NCBI GenBank assembly: GCA_012719125.1
Contig: JAAYAY010000007.1
Coordinates: forward strand, 43,006 to 107,005
Source of the DNA: Planctomycetaceae bacterium
GTDB lineage: Bacteria; Planctomycetota; Planctomycetia; Pirellulales; Thermoguttaceae
Length of the DNA stretch: 64,000 nt
Reading direction: 5' to 3'
Shown piece by piece: positions 25,935 to 37,599 of this stretch. Position numbers and translations under genes: made by a program. A model generated the notes under the pieces. The model ran no database searches. It saw only the letters and a list, made by a program, of their open reading frames with translations, and was not told where the DNA came from. Positions within the stretch are counted from its first letter, which is position 1; every line of letters begins with the position of its first letter.

Positions 25935-26977
25935 GGCGGGGAAACCGGGAAATGGGATATTGGGTATTCTGCGAAACCTCGATCTGTACGAACCAGAAAC
26001 AGGGCGGGGATACTGTGTTCGGCGGCCAGTTGAAGCCCCTCTTCCGGCCCAAGGACGAACAGGGCGGTGGCCAGCGCGTCGGCCCGCATGCAGTTGTCGG
26101 CCAGAACGCTCACCGAGGCCAGCCGGTGGCTGACGGGCCGCCCGGCGCGTGGGTCGATGATATGGCAAAAACGAACGCCGTCCTGCTCGAAGTAGTTGCG
26201 ATAGTCGCCCGACGTGGCCATGGCGCGCCCATCCAATGGAACCACCCGCTGGATACCTCGTCCCTCAGTGGTCGGCAGTTCCACGGCGATCTGCCAGGGA
26301 TTGCCGCTCGAATTCAGCCCGGCCGTGCGGATTTCGCCCCCCACCTCGACCATATAGCGGTCGATGCCGAGTTCCTCCAGCCTCTCTACCACCTGGTCGA
26401 CCGCGAAGCCCTTGGCCAAGGACGACAGATCGACGCGGCAGGCCGGTGACGGCTTACGCAGGGCCGGCGGATCGTGCCGCACCTCGAGCCGGGTGTAACC
26501 GACGGTCGACATGGCGGCAGTGATTTCTTCGCCGGTCGGAAGGACGCCTTGGGGCCGGGCCTCGGGCCCGAAACTCCACAGATCGACGATCGGTCCCACG
26601 GTCACGTCCAGGGCCCCGCCGCTGAGATCGCCCACGCGGATCGCTTCGGCAACGACCCGGGCGGTCTCCGGTGAAACCGGAAACCACTGGCCCGAATCGC
26701 TTGCATTGAAGCGCGAGAGTTCGGAGTCCGGATCGTACGTCGACATGAGACGGTTGATGCGATCAAGCTGCCCTTGAATCTCCGCCGCGAGCCGGTCGCG
26801 GTTCGCTGCCGTCGAGAGCCCGGCAACCTTGACGGAGTAGGTGGTACCCATGGTGGCGCCGGAGAACGCCCCAGCGTCTGCCGGCCGGGTCTTGCTGTCG
26901 ACGGGAGTTCGATTCAGCCCGAACAGCAGGCCGGTGCCGGCGATCGCAAGGACTAGGAATGGTCCGATGATCCGCAT
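25931..26977 (-). CDS. apbE: FAD:protein FMN transferase ApbE
   Basis: A 348-residue periplasm-facing flavin transferase that attaches FMN through a phosphoester bond to Thr/Ser of NqrB and NqrC. Visible: an N-terminal membrane/signal segment, the entry motif GATMGTTYSVK, YDPDSELSRFNAS, DVTVGPIVDLWSFGP, DLSSLAKGFAVDQVVE and, near the end, ATSGDYRNYFE and HIIDPRAGRPV. All are standard ApbE motifs. The ATG at 26977 follows GGAGGTG. It lies 40 bp after nqrF and overlaps the nqrM-like gene by 4 bp. Confidence 0.95.
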   Translation of the reverse strand: MRIIGPFLVLAIAGTGLLFGLNRTPVDSKTRPADAGAFSGATMGTTYSVKVAGLSTAANRDRLAAEIQGQLDRINRLMSTYDPDSELSRFNASDSGQWFPVSPETARVVAEAIRVGDLSGGALDVTVGPIVDLWSFGPEARPQGVLPTGEEITAAMSTVGYTRLEVRHDPPALRKPSPACRVDLSSLAKGFAVDQVVERLEELGIDRYMVEVGGEIRTAGLNSSGNPWQIAVELPTTEGRGIQRVVPLDGRAMATSGDYRNYFEQDGVRFCHIIDPRAGRPVSHRLASVSVLADNCMRADALATALFVLGPEEGLQLAAEHSIPALFLVRTDRGFAEYPISHFPVSPP

Positions 26978-27017
26978 GGTTACACCTCCGGAGTTGGGCG
27001 GAAAAAGGTGACCTCAC

Positions 27018-28247
27018 TCAAGCTCCGAAATCGTCGAAGAAAATGTTGTCTTTCTCCACGCCCAGATTGTCGAGCAGATTGACGACGGCCCGGCTCATTT
27101 GCGGCGGGCCGCAGAAATAGTATTCGCATTCCTCGGGGGCGGGGTGGTTCTTCAGGTACTCCTCGTAGAGCACGTTGTGAATGAAGCCCGTCGGACCGCC
27201 CCAGTTATCCTCGGGCAGGGGATCCGAGAGGGCCAGGTTCCAGCGGAAGTTAGAGTGAGCCTCCTGTAGCTGCTCGAACTGGTCGGCGTAGAAGACCTCG
27301 CGGAGACTCCTCGCACCGTACCAGTAGGAGATCTTGCGGCCGGAGTTGCGGTGCTTGAGCAGTTCGAAAATGTGGGACCGCAAGGGGGCCATGCCGGCGC
27401 CGCCGCCGATGTAGATCATCTCCGCGCCGGTCTCCCGGATGAAGAACTCGCCGTAGGGGCCGAACACGTTGACCTTGTCGCCCGGCTTGAGGTTGAAAAT
27501 GAACGACGACATGACGCCGGGTGGGATACCGTCCTTGCCCGGCGGCGGCGTGGCAATCCGCACGTTGAGCTTGATCAGTCCCTTCTCTTCCGGATAGTTG
27601 GCCATGGAATAGGCCCGGGTGGTGACTTGGTTCACCTTCGACGTGTATCGCCAGAGGTTGTAGCGATCCCAGTCGCCGCGGAATTGCTCCGGGATGTCGA
27701 ACTCGTCGTACTTGAGCGAATAGGGGGGGCACTCGATCTGAATGTAGCCGCCGGCCTTGAAGGCCACCTCCTCGCCGGGCGGCAGTTCCAGAACCAGTTC
27801 CTTGATGAAGGTGGCCACGTTGCGGTTCGAGCGGACCGTGCACTCCCAGCGTTTCACCTCCAGGATCTCGGCCGGGACTTCGATCGCCATGTCCTGTTTG
27901 ACGGGCACCTGGCAAGCGAGGCGCATGCCGTCGCGAGCCTCCTTGCGGGTCATGAAGTCGCGCTCGGTGGGCAGAATGTCGCCGCCCCCTTCGAGCACCC
28001 TGCATTTGCATTGGCCGCAGGTTCCCTGTCCCCCGCAGGCCGACGGCAGGAACACGTTCTTGGCCGCCAATGTTGTCAGCAGCTTTCCGCCGGGCGCGAC
28101 GGTGACCGTCTTGTCGTCGTCGCCGTTGATCCGCACCTTCACTTCGCCGCTGGGCACCAGCAGAGATCGAGCAGTGAGAATGACGACCACGAGCGCGAGC
28201 ACGATGATCGTGAACATGACGACGCCGGTGAGGACCTCGAGGGACAT
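27018..28247 (-). CDS. nqrF: Na+-translocating NADH:quinone reductase subunit F
   Basis: The NADH-oxidising subunit of Na+-NQR, 409 residues. An N-terminal membrane helix (about 5-28) is followed by a [2Fe-2S] ferredoxin domain with ligands C71, C77, C80 and a fourth in RLACQ, then a ferredoxin-reductase-type FAD domain ([11 protein letters not shown]) and an NAD-binding domain ([26 protein letters not shown]). Length and order are normal. It is separated from nqrE by about 200 bp that hold an inverted pair of dispersed repeats, unlike the other tightly packed nqr genes. Confidence 0.97.
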   Translation of the reverse strand: MSLEVLTGVVMFTIIVLALVVVILTARSLLVPSGEVKVRINGDDDKTVTVAPGGKLLTTLAAKNVFLPSACGGQGTCGQCKCRVLEGGGDILPTERDFMTRKEARDGMRLACQVPVKQDMAIEVPAEILEVKRWECTVRSNRNVATFIKELVLELPPGEEVAFKAGGYIQIECPPYSLKYDEFDIPEQFRGDWDRYNLWRYTSKVNQVTTRAYSMANYPEEKGLIKLNVRIATPPPGKDGIPPGVMSSFIFNLKPGDKVNVFGPYGEFFIRETGAEMIYIGGGAGMAPLRSHIFELLKHRNSGRKISYWYGARSLREVFYADQFEQLQEAHSNFRWNLALSDPLPEDNWGGPTGFIHNVLYEEYLKNHPAPEECEYYFCGPPQMSRAVVNLLDNLGVEKDNIFFDDFGA

Positions 28248-28265
28248 GGCAGCGCTCCCTAGAAA

Positions 28266-28422
28266 AAAATACGAAACCCGAATCTCGAAATCCGAAACAA
28301 ATCCGAAATCACAAACCGAAATGTCTCAAACGACCTAGCCCGATGACGAAGTACGGTTCTTGAACCTTGGCATTTCTCATTTTGAATTTGTTTCGTATTT
28401 CGTGTTTCGGATTTCGTGCTTC
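28266..28422. repeat. Inverted pair of the CGAAATCCGAAACAAA repeat, between nqrE and nqrF
   Basis: One copy (about 28266-28330) reads with the core ATCTCGAAATCCGAAACAAA; a second copy (about 28372-28422) is the reverse complement (TTTGTTTCGTATTTCG). Together they can fold into a long imperfect stem with a loop of about 40 nt. The same arrangement occurs at 44360-44506. In an operon such a structure could affect mRNA decay or subunit ratios. Confidence 0.8.
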
Positions 28423-28453
28423 AACGTCTGCGGTTCGGTTCTCTGCATCTCTG

Positions 28454-29065
28454 CTACAATTCGATCCCCGAGAACGCCATGAACGCCATGGCGATCAGGC
28501 CGACGGTGATGAAGGTGATGCCCAGGCCCTCGAGGCCTCGCGGCACATTGCTGTAGCGCAGTTTCTCGCGGACCGCGGCCAGGATCATGATGGCCAGCGC
28601 CCAGCCGACTCCGGAGCCGAAACCGAAAACCAGGCTTTCGGCCGCGTTGTATTGCCGTTCGACCATGAAAAGCGAACCGCCGAGGATCGCGCAGTTGACA
28701 GTGATCAGGGGCAGGAAGATGCCGAGGCTGTTGTAGAGGGCCGGGAAGAAACGATCGAGGACCATTTCGAGCACCTGGACGATCGCGGCGATCACGCCGA
28801 TCGAGCAGATCAGCACGAGGAAGCTCAGATCGAGATCGGGATAGCCGGCCCAGGCCAGGGCTCCTTCCTTGAGAACGTAGTGGTAGATCAGGTTGTTCAC
28901 CGGCAGGGTGATCGTCTGCACCACGATCACGGCGATGCCCAGGCCCGTCGCTGTTTCCACCCGCTTCGACACGGCCACGTAGGTGCACATGCCCAGGAAG
29001 AAGGCCAGGGCCATATTCTCGGTGAAGACGGATCGGAGGAAGATACTGAGATAGTGTTCGAACAT
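28454..29065 (-). CDS. nqrE: Na+-translocating NADH:quinone reductase subunit E
   Basis: A 203-residue integral membrane subunit with about six helices. The two conserved cysteines of the NqrD/NqrE pair are present ([14 protein letters not shown] and [12 protein letters not shown]); they hold an iron centre within the membrane. Starts 1 bp after the nqrD stop, indicating coupled translation. Length is normal for the family. Confidence 0.97.
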   Translation of the reverse strand: MFEHYLSIFLRSVFTENMALAFFLGMCTYVAVSKRVETATGLGIAVIVVQTITLPVNNLIYHYVLKEGALAWAGYPDLDLSFLVLICSIGVIAAIVQVLEMVLDRFFPALYNSLGIFLPLITVNCAILGGSLFMVERQYNAAESLVFGFGSGVGWALAIMILAAVREKLRYSNVPRGLEGLGITFITVGLIAMAFMAFSGIEL

Positions 29066-29066
29066 G

Positions 29067-29690
29067 TCAACGCCCTTTCGCCATGGCGGAATGACGACGA
29101 TACTCCAACGCCCAGACCAACAGGCCGATCAGGAAGAAGGCGCTGGGAGAAAGCAGGAACAGGCCGTTCGTGGCGTACCAGCCGCCGGCGGCGGTGGTCG
29201 GCAACACGGTGTATCCCAGCAGGGTGCCCGAACCGATGAGTTCGCGAACGCCCCCCACCGCCAACAGGACAAGGCTGTATCCGAGGCCGTTGCCCAGCCC
29301 GTCGAGAATGCTCAGGCCGACGCCGTTCTTCATGGCGAAGGCTTCGGCCCGCCCCATCAGGATGCAGTTGGTGATGATCAGTCCCACGTAGACCGACAGT
29401 TGTTTGCTGAGATCGTAGGCATAGGCCTTGAGGAATTGATCGACCACGATCACCAGCGACGCAATGATCGTCATTTGCACGATCATGCGGATCGATGATG
29501 GAATGAACCGGCGAATCGCGCTGAGCAGGCCGTTCGACCAGACGAGCACGAACGTGACGGCCACCGCCATGGTGATCGCCGTCGAGAGCTTGGTCGTGAC
29601 CGCCAGGGCCGAGCAAATGCCGAGGATTTGCGCGCCGATCGGATTGCGCTGCAGAATCGGATCCAGCAGGGTTTCAGATGCCTTCGACAT
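29067..29690 (-). CDS. nqrD: Na+-translocating NADH:quinone reductase subunit D
   Basis: A 207-residue membrane subunit, paralogous to NqrE, with the matching cysteines in [11 protein letters not shown] and [13 protein letters not shown]. Around six helices are apparent. It overlaps the end of nqrC by 17 bp and is followed at once by nqrE. Confidence 0.97.
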   Translation of the reverse strand: MSKASETLLDPILQRNPIGAQILGICSALAVTTKLSTAITMAVAVTFVLVWSNGLLSAIRRFIPSSIRMIVQMTIIASLVIVVDQFLKAYAYDLSKQLSVYVGLIITNCILMGRAEAFAMKNGVGLSILDGLGNGLGYSLVLLAVGGVRELIGSGTLLGYTVLPTTAAGGWYATNGLFLLSPSAFFLIGLLVWALEYRRHSAMAKGR

Positions 29691-30456
29691 GGTCGCCTCC
29701 CTCGCGCAGTCGGTCGAGCAGCGGACCGTAGCCCTGCTCGCCGAGCCAGAAATGAACCAGATTGGTGACGCCCCGGCCGGTCAGGGTCGCTCCCGAAAGT
29801 CCGTCGATCTGATGGTCGGCATTCGGACTTCGCGGGTCGACGGCTCCCTTGACGACTTCGAGGATCGGGCGGCCTTCGGCGTCGATCGCAGTCTTTTCGT
29901 CCCATAGGGCCAGCCACTTGGGGCTGCTGACCTCGCCGCCCAGACCGGGCGTTTCGGCGTGGTCGTAGATGCAGAAGGTCTTGATCGTGGCCAGGTCGGG
30001 CCCCAGGGCGACGAAGCCGTGCATGGTCGACCACAGCCCCTTCCCCTCAACGGGCAGGATCAGACGCTCCAGGCGGTTGCCTTCCCGCACGAAATAGATC
30101 GCTCGCCGGGCCGGCTTTTCCCCTAGTCCGGCAATATCGCTCTCTGCGGCGATCTTCATCGCTTCGTTCTTCGCCCCCTGCTTTTCCAGATCGTCCGGCG
30201 TGACGCCTTCGACGAACTCTCCGGTCTCCAGATCGATCACTCGTCCTTCGATCTGTTGGAAGAGCGCCGCCAGGTCACCTTCGCTTCCCGGCTCGTAGAG
30301 CCCCGCCGTTTGCAGAATGTAACGCTGCGTGTCGCGGAGCTTGTTGGCCTGTTGCTGCGGCCGCAGGCCTACCGCCGCGGCCGAAACGAAGATGGAGCAG
30401 ACCGCGCAAACCAGTGCGGCGATCGCCAGAACGCGAATCGGTGATTCCTTATGCAT
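29674..30456 (-). CDS. nqrC: Na+-translocating NADH:quinone reductase subunit C
   Basis: A 260-residue subunit with one N-terminal helix and a large periplasmic FMN domain. The flavinylation motif is DGLSGATLT; Thr at about 224 is the predicted FMN attachment site, modified by the ApbE encoded downstream. Overlaps nqrB by 8 bp and nqrD by 17 bp. Confidence 0.97.
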   Translation of the reverse strand: MHKESPIRVLAIAALVCAVCSIFVSAAAVGLRPQQQANKLRDTQRYILQTAGLYEPGSEGDLAALFQQIEGRVIDLETGEFVEGVTPDDLEKQGAKNEAMKIAAESDIAGLGEKPARRAIYFVREGNRLERLILPVEGKGLWSTMHGFVALGPDLATIKTFCIYDHAETPGLGGEVSSPKWLALWDEKTAIDAEGRPILEVVKGAVDPRSPNADHQIDGLSGATLTGRGVTNLVHFWLGEQGYGPLLDRLREGGDHVEGI

Positions 30457-31657
30457 GGCGAAGGACCCTCCTGCGAATGTTGGCCCGCACGACGTAGTAG
30501 TCGAGCAGGGGAGCGCAGACGTTGCCCAAAAGGATGGCCAGCATCGTGCCCTCGGGGAACGCGGGGTTGATTACGCGGACGAGGATGACGATCGCTCCGA
30601 TCAGCAGCCCGTAGAGCACTTGCCCCGTGCCCGTCATGGCCGCGGTGACCGGATCGGTCGCCATGAACACGAGCCCGAAGGCGAGGCCGCCCAATGCCAG
30701 ATGCCAATGGGGCGGGATGCTGAAAGCCGGGTTGGTAGGGCTGCCTACGACGTACATCAACGTGGCCACCGCCATGGCACCGCCCAGCATGCTGGCCATG
30801 ATCCGCCAGGAGCCGATGCCCGCGGTCAGCATAACGGCCGCACCGATCAAGCAGGCGATCGCCGAGGTTTCACCCATCGAGCCGGGAATCGTTCCGATCA
30901 TCGCCGAGAACCAGGTCGTGGATGCGGCGACGGCCTCCAGTCCACCCGACGCCGCCAGCGCCAGGGGAGTCGCTCCGGAGAAACCGTCGACGGCAACCCA
31001 CACCGAGTCGCCCGAGATCTGAGCCGGGTAGGCGAAAAACAGGAACGCCCTGGCCGCCAGGGCCGGATTGAGGAAGTTTCGCCCCGTGCCGCCGAAGATC
31101 TCCTTGGCGATGACGACGCCAAACGAGATTCCCACGGCGACCTGCCAGAGCGGTATCGAGGCGGGCAAGGTCAAGGGGAAAATCAGCCCCGTAACAAAGA
31201 AACCCTCATTCACTTCGTGCTTCCGCAGGACGGCAAACAGGATCTCCCAGCCCAGGCCGACGGCCATGGTGACCGCGTAAATGGGCAGGAAATAGAGGGC
31301 TCCGTGAACCAGGTTGCCGAGAAGGGAGCCGGAGACGCCCCACGGTGCGACCGCGCCGAGAACGGCGCCTCGCCAACCGGGAACCTGGGTGATACCCATC
31401 TCGGTCATGGCCCGGTGGGCCTGATACCCGGTGTTGTACATCGCCATGACGACACACGGGACCAGGGCGACGAGGACCACCGACATGGCCCGTTTGAAGT
31501 CGATGGAGTCGCGCACATGGCAACTTCCCTCGGCCACCTCGCCGGGCGTGTAGAAGAACGTGTCGATGACTTCGTAGACCGGATAGAGCCGGCCCAGCGG
31601 TTTGCCCTGGCGAAACAGCGGCTCGGTCCGATCCAGCAGGAAGCGTATCGGTCGCAT
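30449..31657 (-). CDS. nqrB: Na+-translocating NADH:quinone reductase subunit B
   Basis: A 402-residue membrane subunit with about ten helices. The covalent FMN motif DGFSGATPLAL is present around residue 225, and ETSAIACLIGAAVMLTAG and GGLAFGLVFMATDPV match the family. The start ATG and the nqrA stop form TGATG, so translation is coupled. Confidence 0.97.
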   Translation of the reverse strand: MRPIRFLLDRTEPLFRQGKPLGRLYPVYEVIDTFFYTPGEVAEGSCHVRDSIDFKRAMSVVLVALVPCVVMAMYNTGYQAHRAMTEMGITQVPGWRGAVLGAVAPWGVSGSLLGNLVHGALYFLPIYAVTMAVGLGWEILFAVLRKHEVNEGFFVTGLIFPLTLPASIPLWQVAVGISFGVVIAKEIFGGTGRNFLNPALAARAFLFFAYPAQISGDSVWVAVDGFSGATPLALAASGGLEAVAASTTWFSAMIGTIPGSMGETSAIACLIGAAVMLTAGIGSWRIMASMLGGAMAVATLMYVVGSPTNPAFSIPPHWHLALGGLAFGLVFMATDPVTAAMTGTGQVLYGLLIGAIVILVRVINPAFPEGTMLAILLGNVCAPLLDYYVVRANIRRRVLRHA

Positions 31658-33132
31658 CAGCCTTCCCTTTCAATCGTCTCCAGGTTCTTTCGCAGCAGCG
31701 TCCCGTAGTCGCCTTTGCCCGGACAGACGAACGTGCAGAGCGCCAGGTCCTCTTCGTCGAGTTCCAGGCAGCCCAGCGCTTCGGCCTGCTCGACGTCTTC
31801 GACGGCCAGGGCCCTGAGAAGGAAGTAGGGCAGCATGTCGAGAGGCATGACCCGTTCGAAGCTGCCGATCGGCATGAGCGCCCGGTGCCCGCCGAACAGC
31901 GAGGCGGAGAAGGGGCGAAGACGCGGCTTCAACAGGCTCGAGGCGAAGACGTTCTTCACCGAGAACTTGCGGAATCCCGGAGCGACCCAGCCGAAGAACT
32001 CGCGCTCGCCGCCGGCTGGAATGGCGGATACCTGGAGATGGTAGCGCCCGAGATAACCGAACGGCCCCTCCGCCCGGCGTCCTCCCAGAACCGACCCCGA
32101 AATCACCCGGGCCGGCGCGCCGGACAACTCGCCCTCGGCCAACTCGGCGACGCTGGCTCCGAGCAAGGTGCGCACGAGACGCGGGCGGCGAACGCTGGGT
32201 CCGGCGATCGAGATCACTCGGCTCGGATCGAGACGCCCCGTGGTGAACAGGTGCCCGATCTCGATCACGTCTTGATAATTCACGTAGCCGACGGCCTTGT
32301 TGCGGCCGGCCGGGTCGAGGAAGTGGATGTGCGTTCCCGGCAAACCCGCGGGGTGAGGACCGCTGAACTCGACCGTCTTGACCCGCTGGAGCTCCATGCC
32401 CGGCAGAGCCTCGCCCGGCGCCTTGCAGAGGAAGACGCCCTTCTCCCCGAGTTGCGAAAGTACCCTGAGTCCGTTGCGGAATTCGTCGCGACGCTGGCCG
32501 ATGACGACCGTGGGATCGGCGGCCAGGGGCTGGGTGTCGATGGCGGTGACGAAAATCGATGAGAGCCGCGTCCCCGGCGAGGGAATCATGCCGAACGGCC
32601 GCTGGCGAAGGGCCGTCCAGAGCCCCGACTGGAGCAGATTCGCCTTGACGGCCTCCGCGGTAAGATCGGCCAGTTCATTGGGCCGAAAACGGGGGAACGA
32701 CTGGGCGCCGTTGTCGCCGAGTTCCAGAACGATCGACTGCAGGACGCGCTTGGCGCCGCGATGGATCGCCGCCACCCGCCCGGCAACCGGCGCAACGAAG
32801 CGGATCTCCGGTCGCCGCCGATCCACAAGCAGCGTTTGCCCGGCCCTCACGGCTTCTCCCTCTTCGACCGCCAGCCGCGGCTTGACGAAAGAGTAGTCGG
32901 ACGGCAGCAGGGCGACCTGCGTGATCGCAGGTCCCTGGTGAATCGTCTGGTCCGGAACGCCGGCGATGGGTAGATCGAGTCCCTTGCGGATTTGGATCGT
33001 CTTCCAGACCGCGGGTTTGCCCTCCGGCTTTGGCCGCCTGTAGGTTGCGGCTCGCGGGGAGGTTTTGCGGCCGATGACGACTTGCGACTCTTTCCAGGAA
33101 GACGGTGGATCCGTGACAAGCTGTCGTAGCAT
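31657..33132 (-). CDS. nqrA: Na+-translocating NADH:quinone reductase subunit A, with an N-terminal extension
   Basis: The peripheral quinone-site subunit, 491 residues. The usual start of NqrA (IKKGLDLPI) appears here as [13 protein letters not shown] only at about residue 46, so there is an extension of some 42 basic residues. The ATG at 33132 has a convincing ribosome site (AGAGGA, 8 nt away) and no start codon lies nearer the conserved part, so the extension seems real. Downstream motifs ([33 protein letters not shown]) are normal. First gene of the nqr operon. Confidence 0.95.
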   Translation of the reverse strand: MLRQLVTDPPSSWKESQVVIGRKTSPRAATYRRPKPEGKPAVWKTIQIRKGLDLPIAGVPDQTIHQGPAITQVALLPSDYSFVKPRLAVEEGEAVRAGQTLLVDRRRPEIRFVAPVAGRVAAIHRGAKRVLQSIVLELGDNGAQSFPRFRPNELADLTAEAVKANLLQSGLWTALRQRPFGMIPSPGTRLSSIFVTAIDTQPLAADPTVVIGQRRDEFRNGLRVLSQLGEKGVFLCKAPGEALPGMELQRVKTVEFSGPHPAGLPGTHIHFLDPAGRNKAVGYVNYQDVIEIGHLFTTGRLDPSRVISIAGPSVRRPRLVRTLLGASVAELAEGELSGAPARVISGSVLGGRRAEGPFGYLGRYHLQVSAIPAGGEREFFGWVAPGFRKFSVKNVFASSLLKPRLRPFSASLFGGHRALMPIGSFERVMPLDMLPYFLLRALAVEDVEQAEALGCLELDEEDLALCTFVCPGKGDYGTLLRKNLETIEREG

Positions 33133-33158
33133 AACAATTTCCTCTTAGAGTTGCCTGT

Positions 33159-33269
33159 TCAATCCGGGCGGCAGCGCCGCCGGCCGATGTCAGTTGTCGT
33201 TGCCCCGATGCGTGAAAAGGCCTGCATGTGCGGGTCGCTGTCGGTAATGAGGACGCGTCGCGTAATCAT
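33159..33269 (-). pseudogene. Possible remnant of a response-regulator gene
   Basis: A 36-codon frame starting 14 bp after the hydrogenase-kinase gene. Its first 20 residues (MITRRVLITDSDPHMQAF) look like the first strand and acidic pocket of a receiver domain; the remainder does not continue one. Kinases of this kind are normally followed by their response regulator, so this may be what is left after a deletion. It could also be a chance frame. Confidence 0.3.
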
Positions 33270-33283
33270 GGCTGCTGGAATAT

Positions 33284-35269
<1,986 letters not shown>

Positions 35270-35412
35270 GATTCCGTCTTCTCTCGGAAGGGTGCCCGCT
35301 TGCGGCAGGGCACAAAGTCCTGGGAGGGCGTACGACGCGGCCGGTTTAAGGAACTGTCTGACCGCGGCACACGGTTCGCTCGTCACTGGGACGGAGAACG
35401 GATCATGAGCTT

Positions 35413-35428
35413 TGCAACAAACATGCCA
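35413..35428 (-). promoter_or_regulatory. Sigma54 (-24/-12) promoter facing the sensor kinase gene
   Basis: On the minus strand TGGCATG-TTTG-TTGCA has the exact GG-to-GC spacing of a sigma54 promoter and differs from consensus only at one base. Expected transcription start is near 35402, giving a leader of about 130 nt before the ATG at 35269. Confidence 0.7.
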
Positions 35429-35479
35429 CGACAGAAATCGATATCGCGTCGATACTGTTGGATGGGAATTCTGGTCGTC

Positions 35480-35523
35480 TCAGACAGTCTCAGATCAATG
35501 CAAATGACTGTCAGACAAACAGT
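35480..35523. promoter_or_regulatory. Candidate binding sites for the NtrC-type activator
   Basis: ACTGTCTGA on the minus strand (35480-35488) and ACTGTCAGA on the plus strand (35507-35515); the second lies in the palindrome ACTGT-N7-ACAGT. They are 52-95 bp upstream of the sigma54 promoter at 35413-35428, a normal enhancer distance. Another match, ACTGTCTGA, is at 35355-35363, and one more lies upstream of the hyd promoter. Confidence 0.45.
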
Positions 35524-35680
35524 TAAGGCCGCCTGTCAGTTCTCCGGACACAGGTTCCCGCTGAACTGGCCATCGCCCGTTTCGAGTGTACAATTACATT
35601 AGACACCGTCCAAACTTGCTGGACGCCTCACGGTCGCTGGCGGGTTTGTAGCGAGTTTTGTGTCTGCGGTATTACCGGAA

Positions 35681-35732
35681 GGGGACAGTCCCATTTTTGT
35701 GGCGTTCCGCCACAAAAATTGGGACAGTCCCC
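35681..35732. repeat. Nested palindrome (GGGGACAGTCCC ... GCCACAAAAAT), copy 2
   Basis: Second copy of the 52-bp hairpin of 21653-21704, with stems GGGGACAGTCCC + ATTTTTGTGGC and a different loop (GTTCC). It lies 70 bp before the start of the sigma54-activator gene; an apparent longer frame for that gene reads through it and is spurious. Confidence 0.85.
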
Positions 35733-35802
35733 CCGCAGTCCGCCGGACGAAGAGAGTGTGCTGCTTGGATCCTCCAGTCCGGACCGAGAACACGGAGCGA
35801 GC

Positions 35803-37254
<1,452 letters not shown>

Positions 37255-37332
37255 CCATCGTCGCCTTTCGCTCCGCGAAAAGCCGCTTGTTCGCGGAGCG
37301 AACAACGACTCTTCTGTGTCTTGCCGGTTGAG

Positions 37333-37341
37333 ACTGTCCGA
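37333..37341 (+). promoter_or_regulatory. Candidate activator site upstream of the hyd promoter
   Basis: ACTGTCCGA, the same word family (ACTGTCnGA) as at 35355, 35480 and 35507, 142 bp upstream of the -24 element; an ACAGT follows 13 bp after the ACTGT, forming a wide inverted repeat. Confidence 0.4.
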
Positions 37342-37482
37342 ACCATAAGAACAGTGTCGGCGCCACCAGGACACCTCTTCTCGCCTGAGGCACGTCCTCT
37401 TCTGACGGATTTGTCGCGTTGCGCCCCAGCCAATACCTCCTTTCTTGGGCATTGAGTTGGCGATCGCAGGCGGCGTTCGATC

Positions 37483-37498
37483 TGGCACGCGGTTTGCA
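37483..37498 (+). promoter_or_regulatory. Sigma54 promoter of the hyd operon
   Basis: TGGCACG-CGGT-TTGCA is a perfect match to the sigma54 consensus (TGGCACG-N4-TTGCA). Transcription should begin near 37509, about 90 bp before the receiver/H-protein gene. The rest of the 345-bp gap 37255-37599 holds one candidate activator site and nothing else I recognise. Confidence 0.85.
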
Positions 37499-37599
37499 AA
37501 CGACCATCTGCGGCGAGTTCAATCGCTTGGGTCTTCACGCCCGTTTTCGACTGAAACAAATCCTCTCACTCATTTGCCGCTCAGCAGGGAGTCCAACTC

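Noticed and set aside
35719..35802. N-terminal extension of the NtrC-type regulator
   Set aside because: The extension reads through the palindromic repeat and has no ribosome site; ATG at 35803 fits the family.
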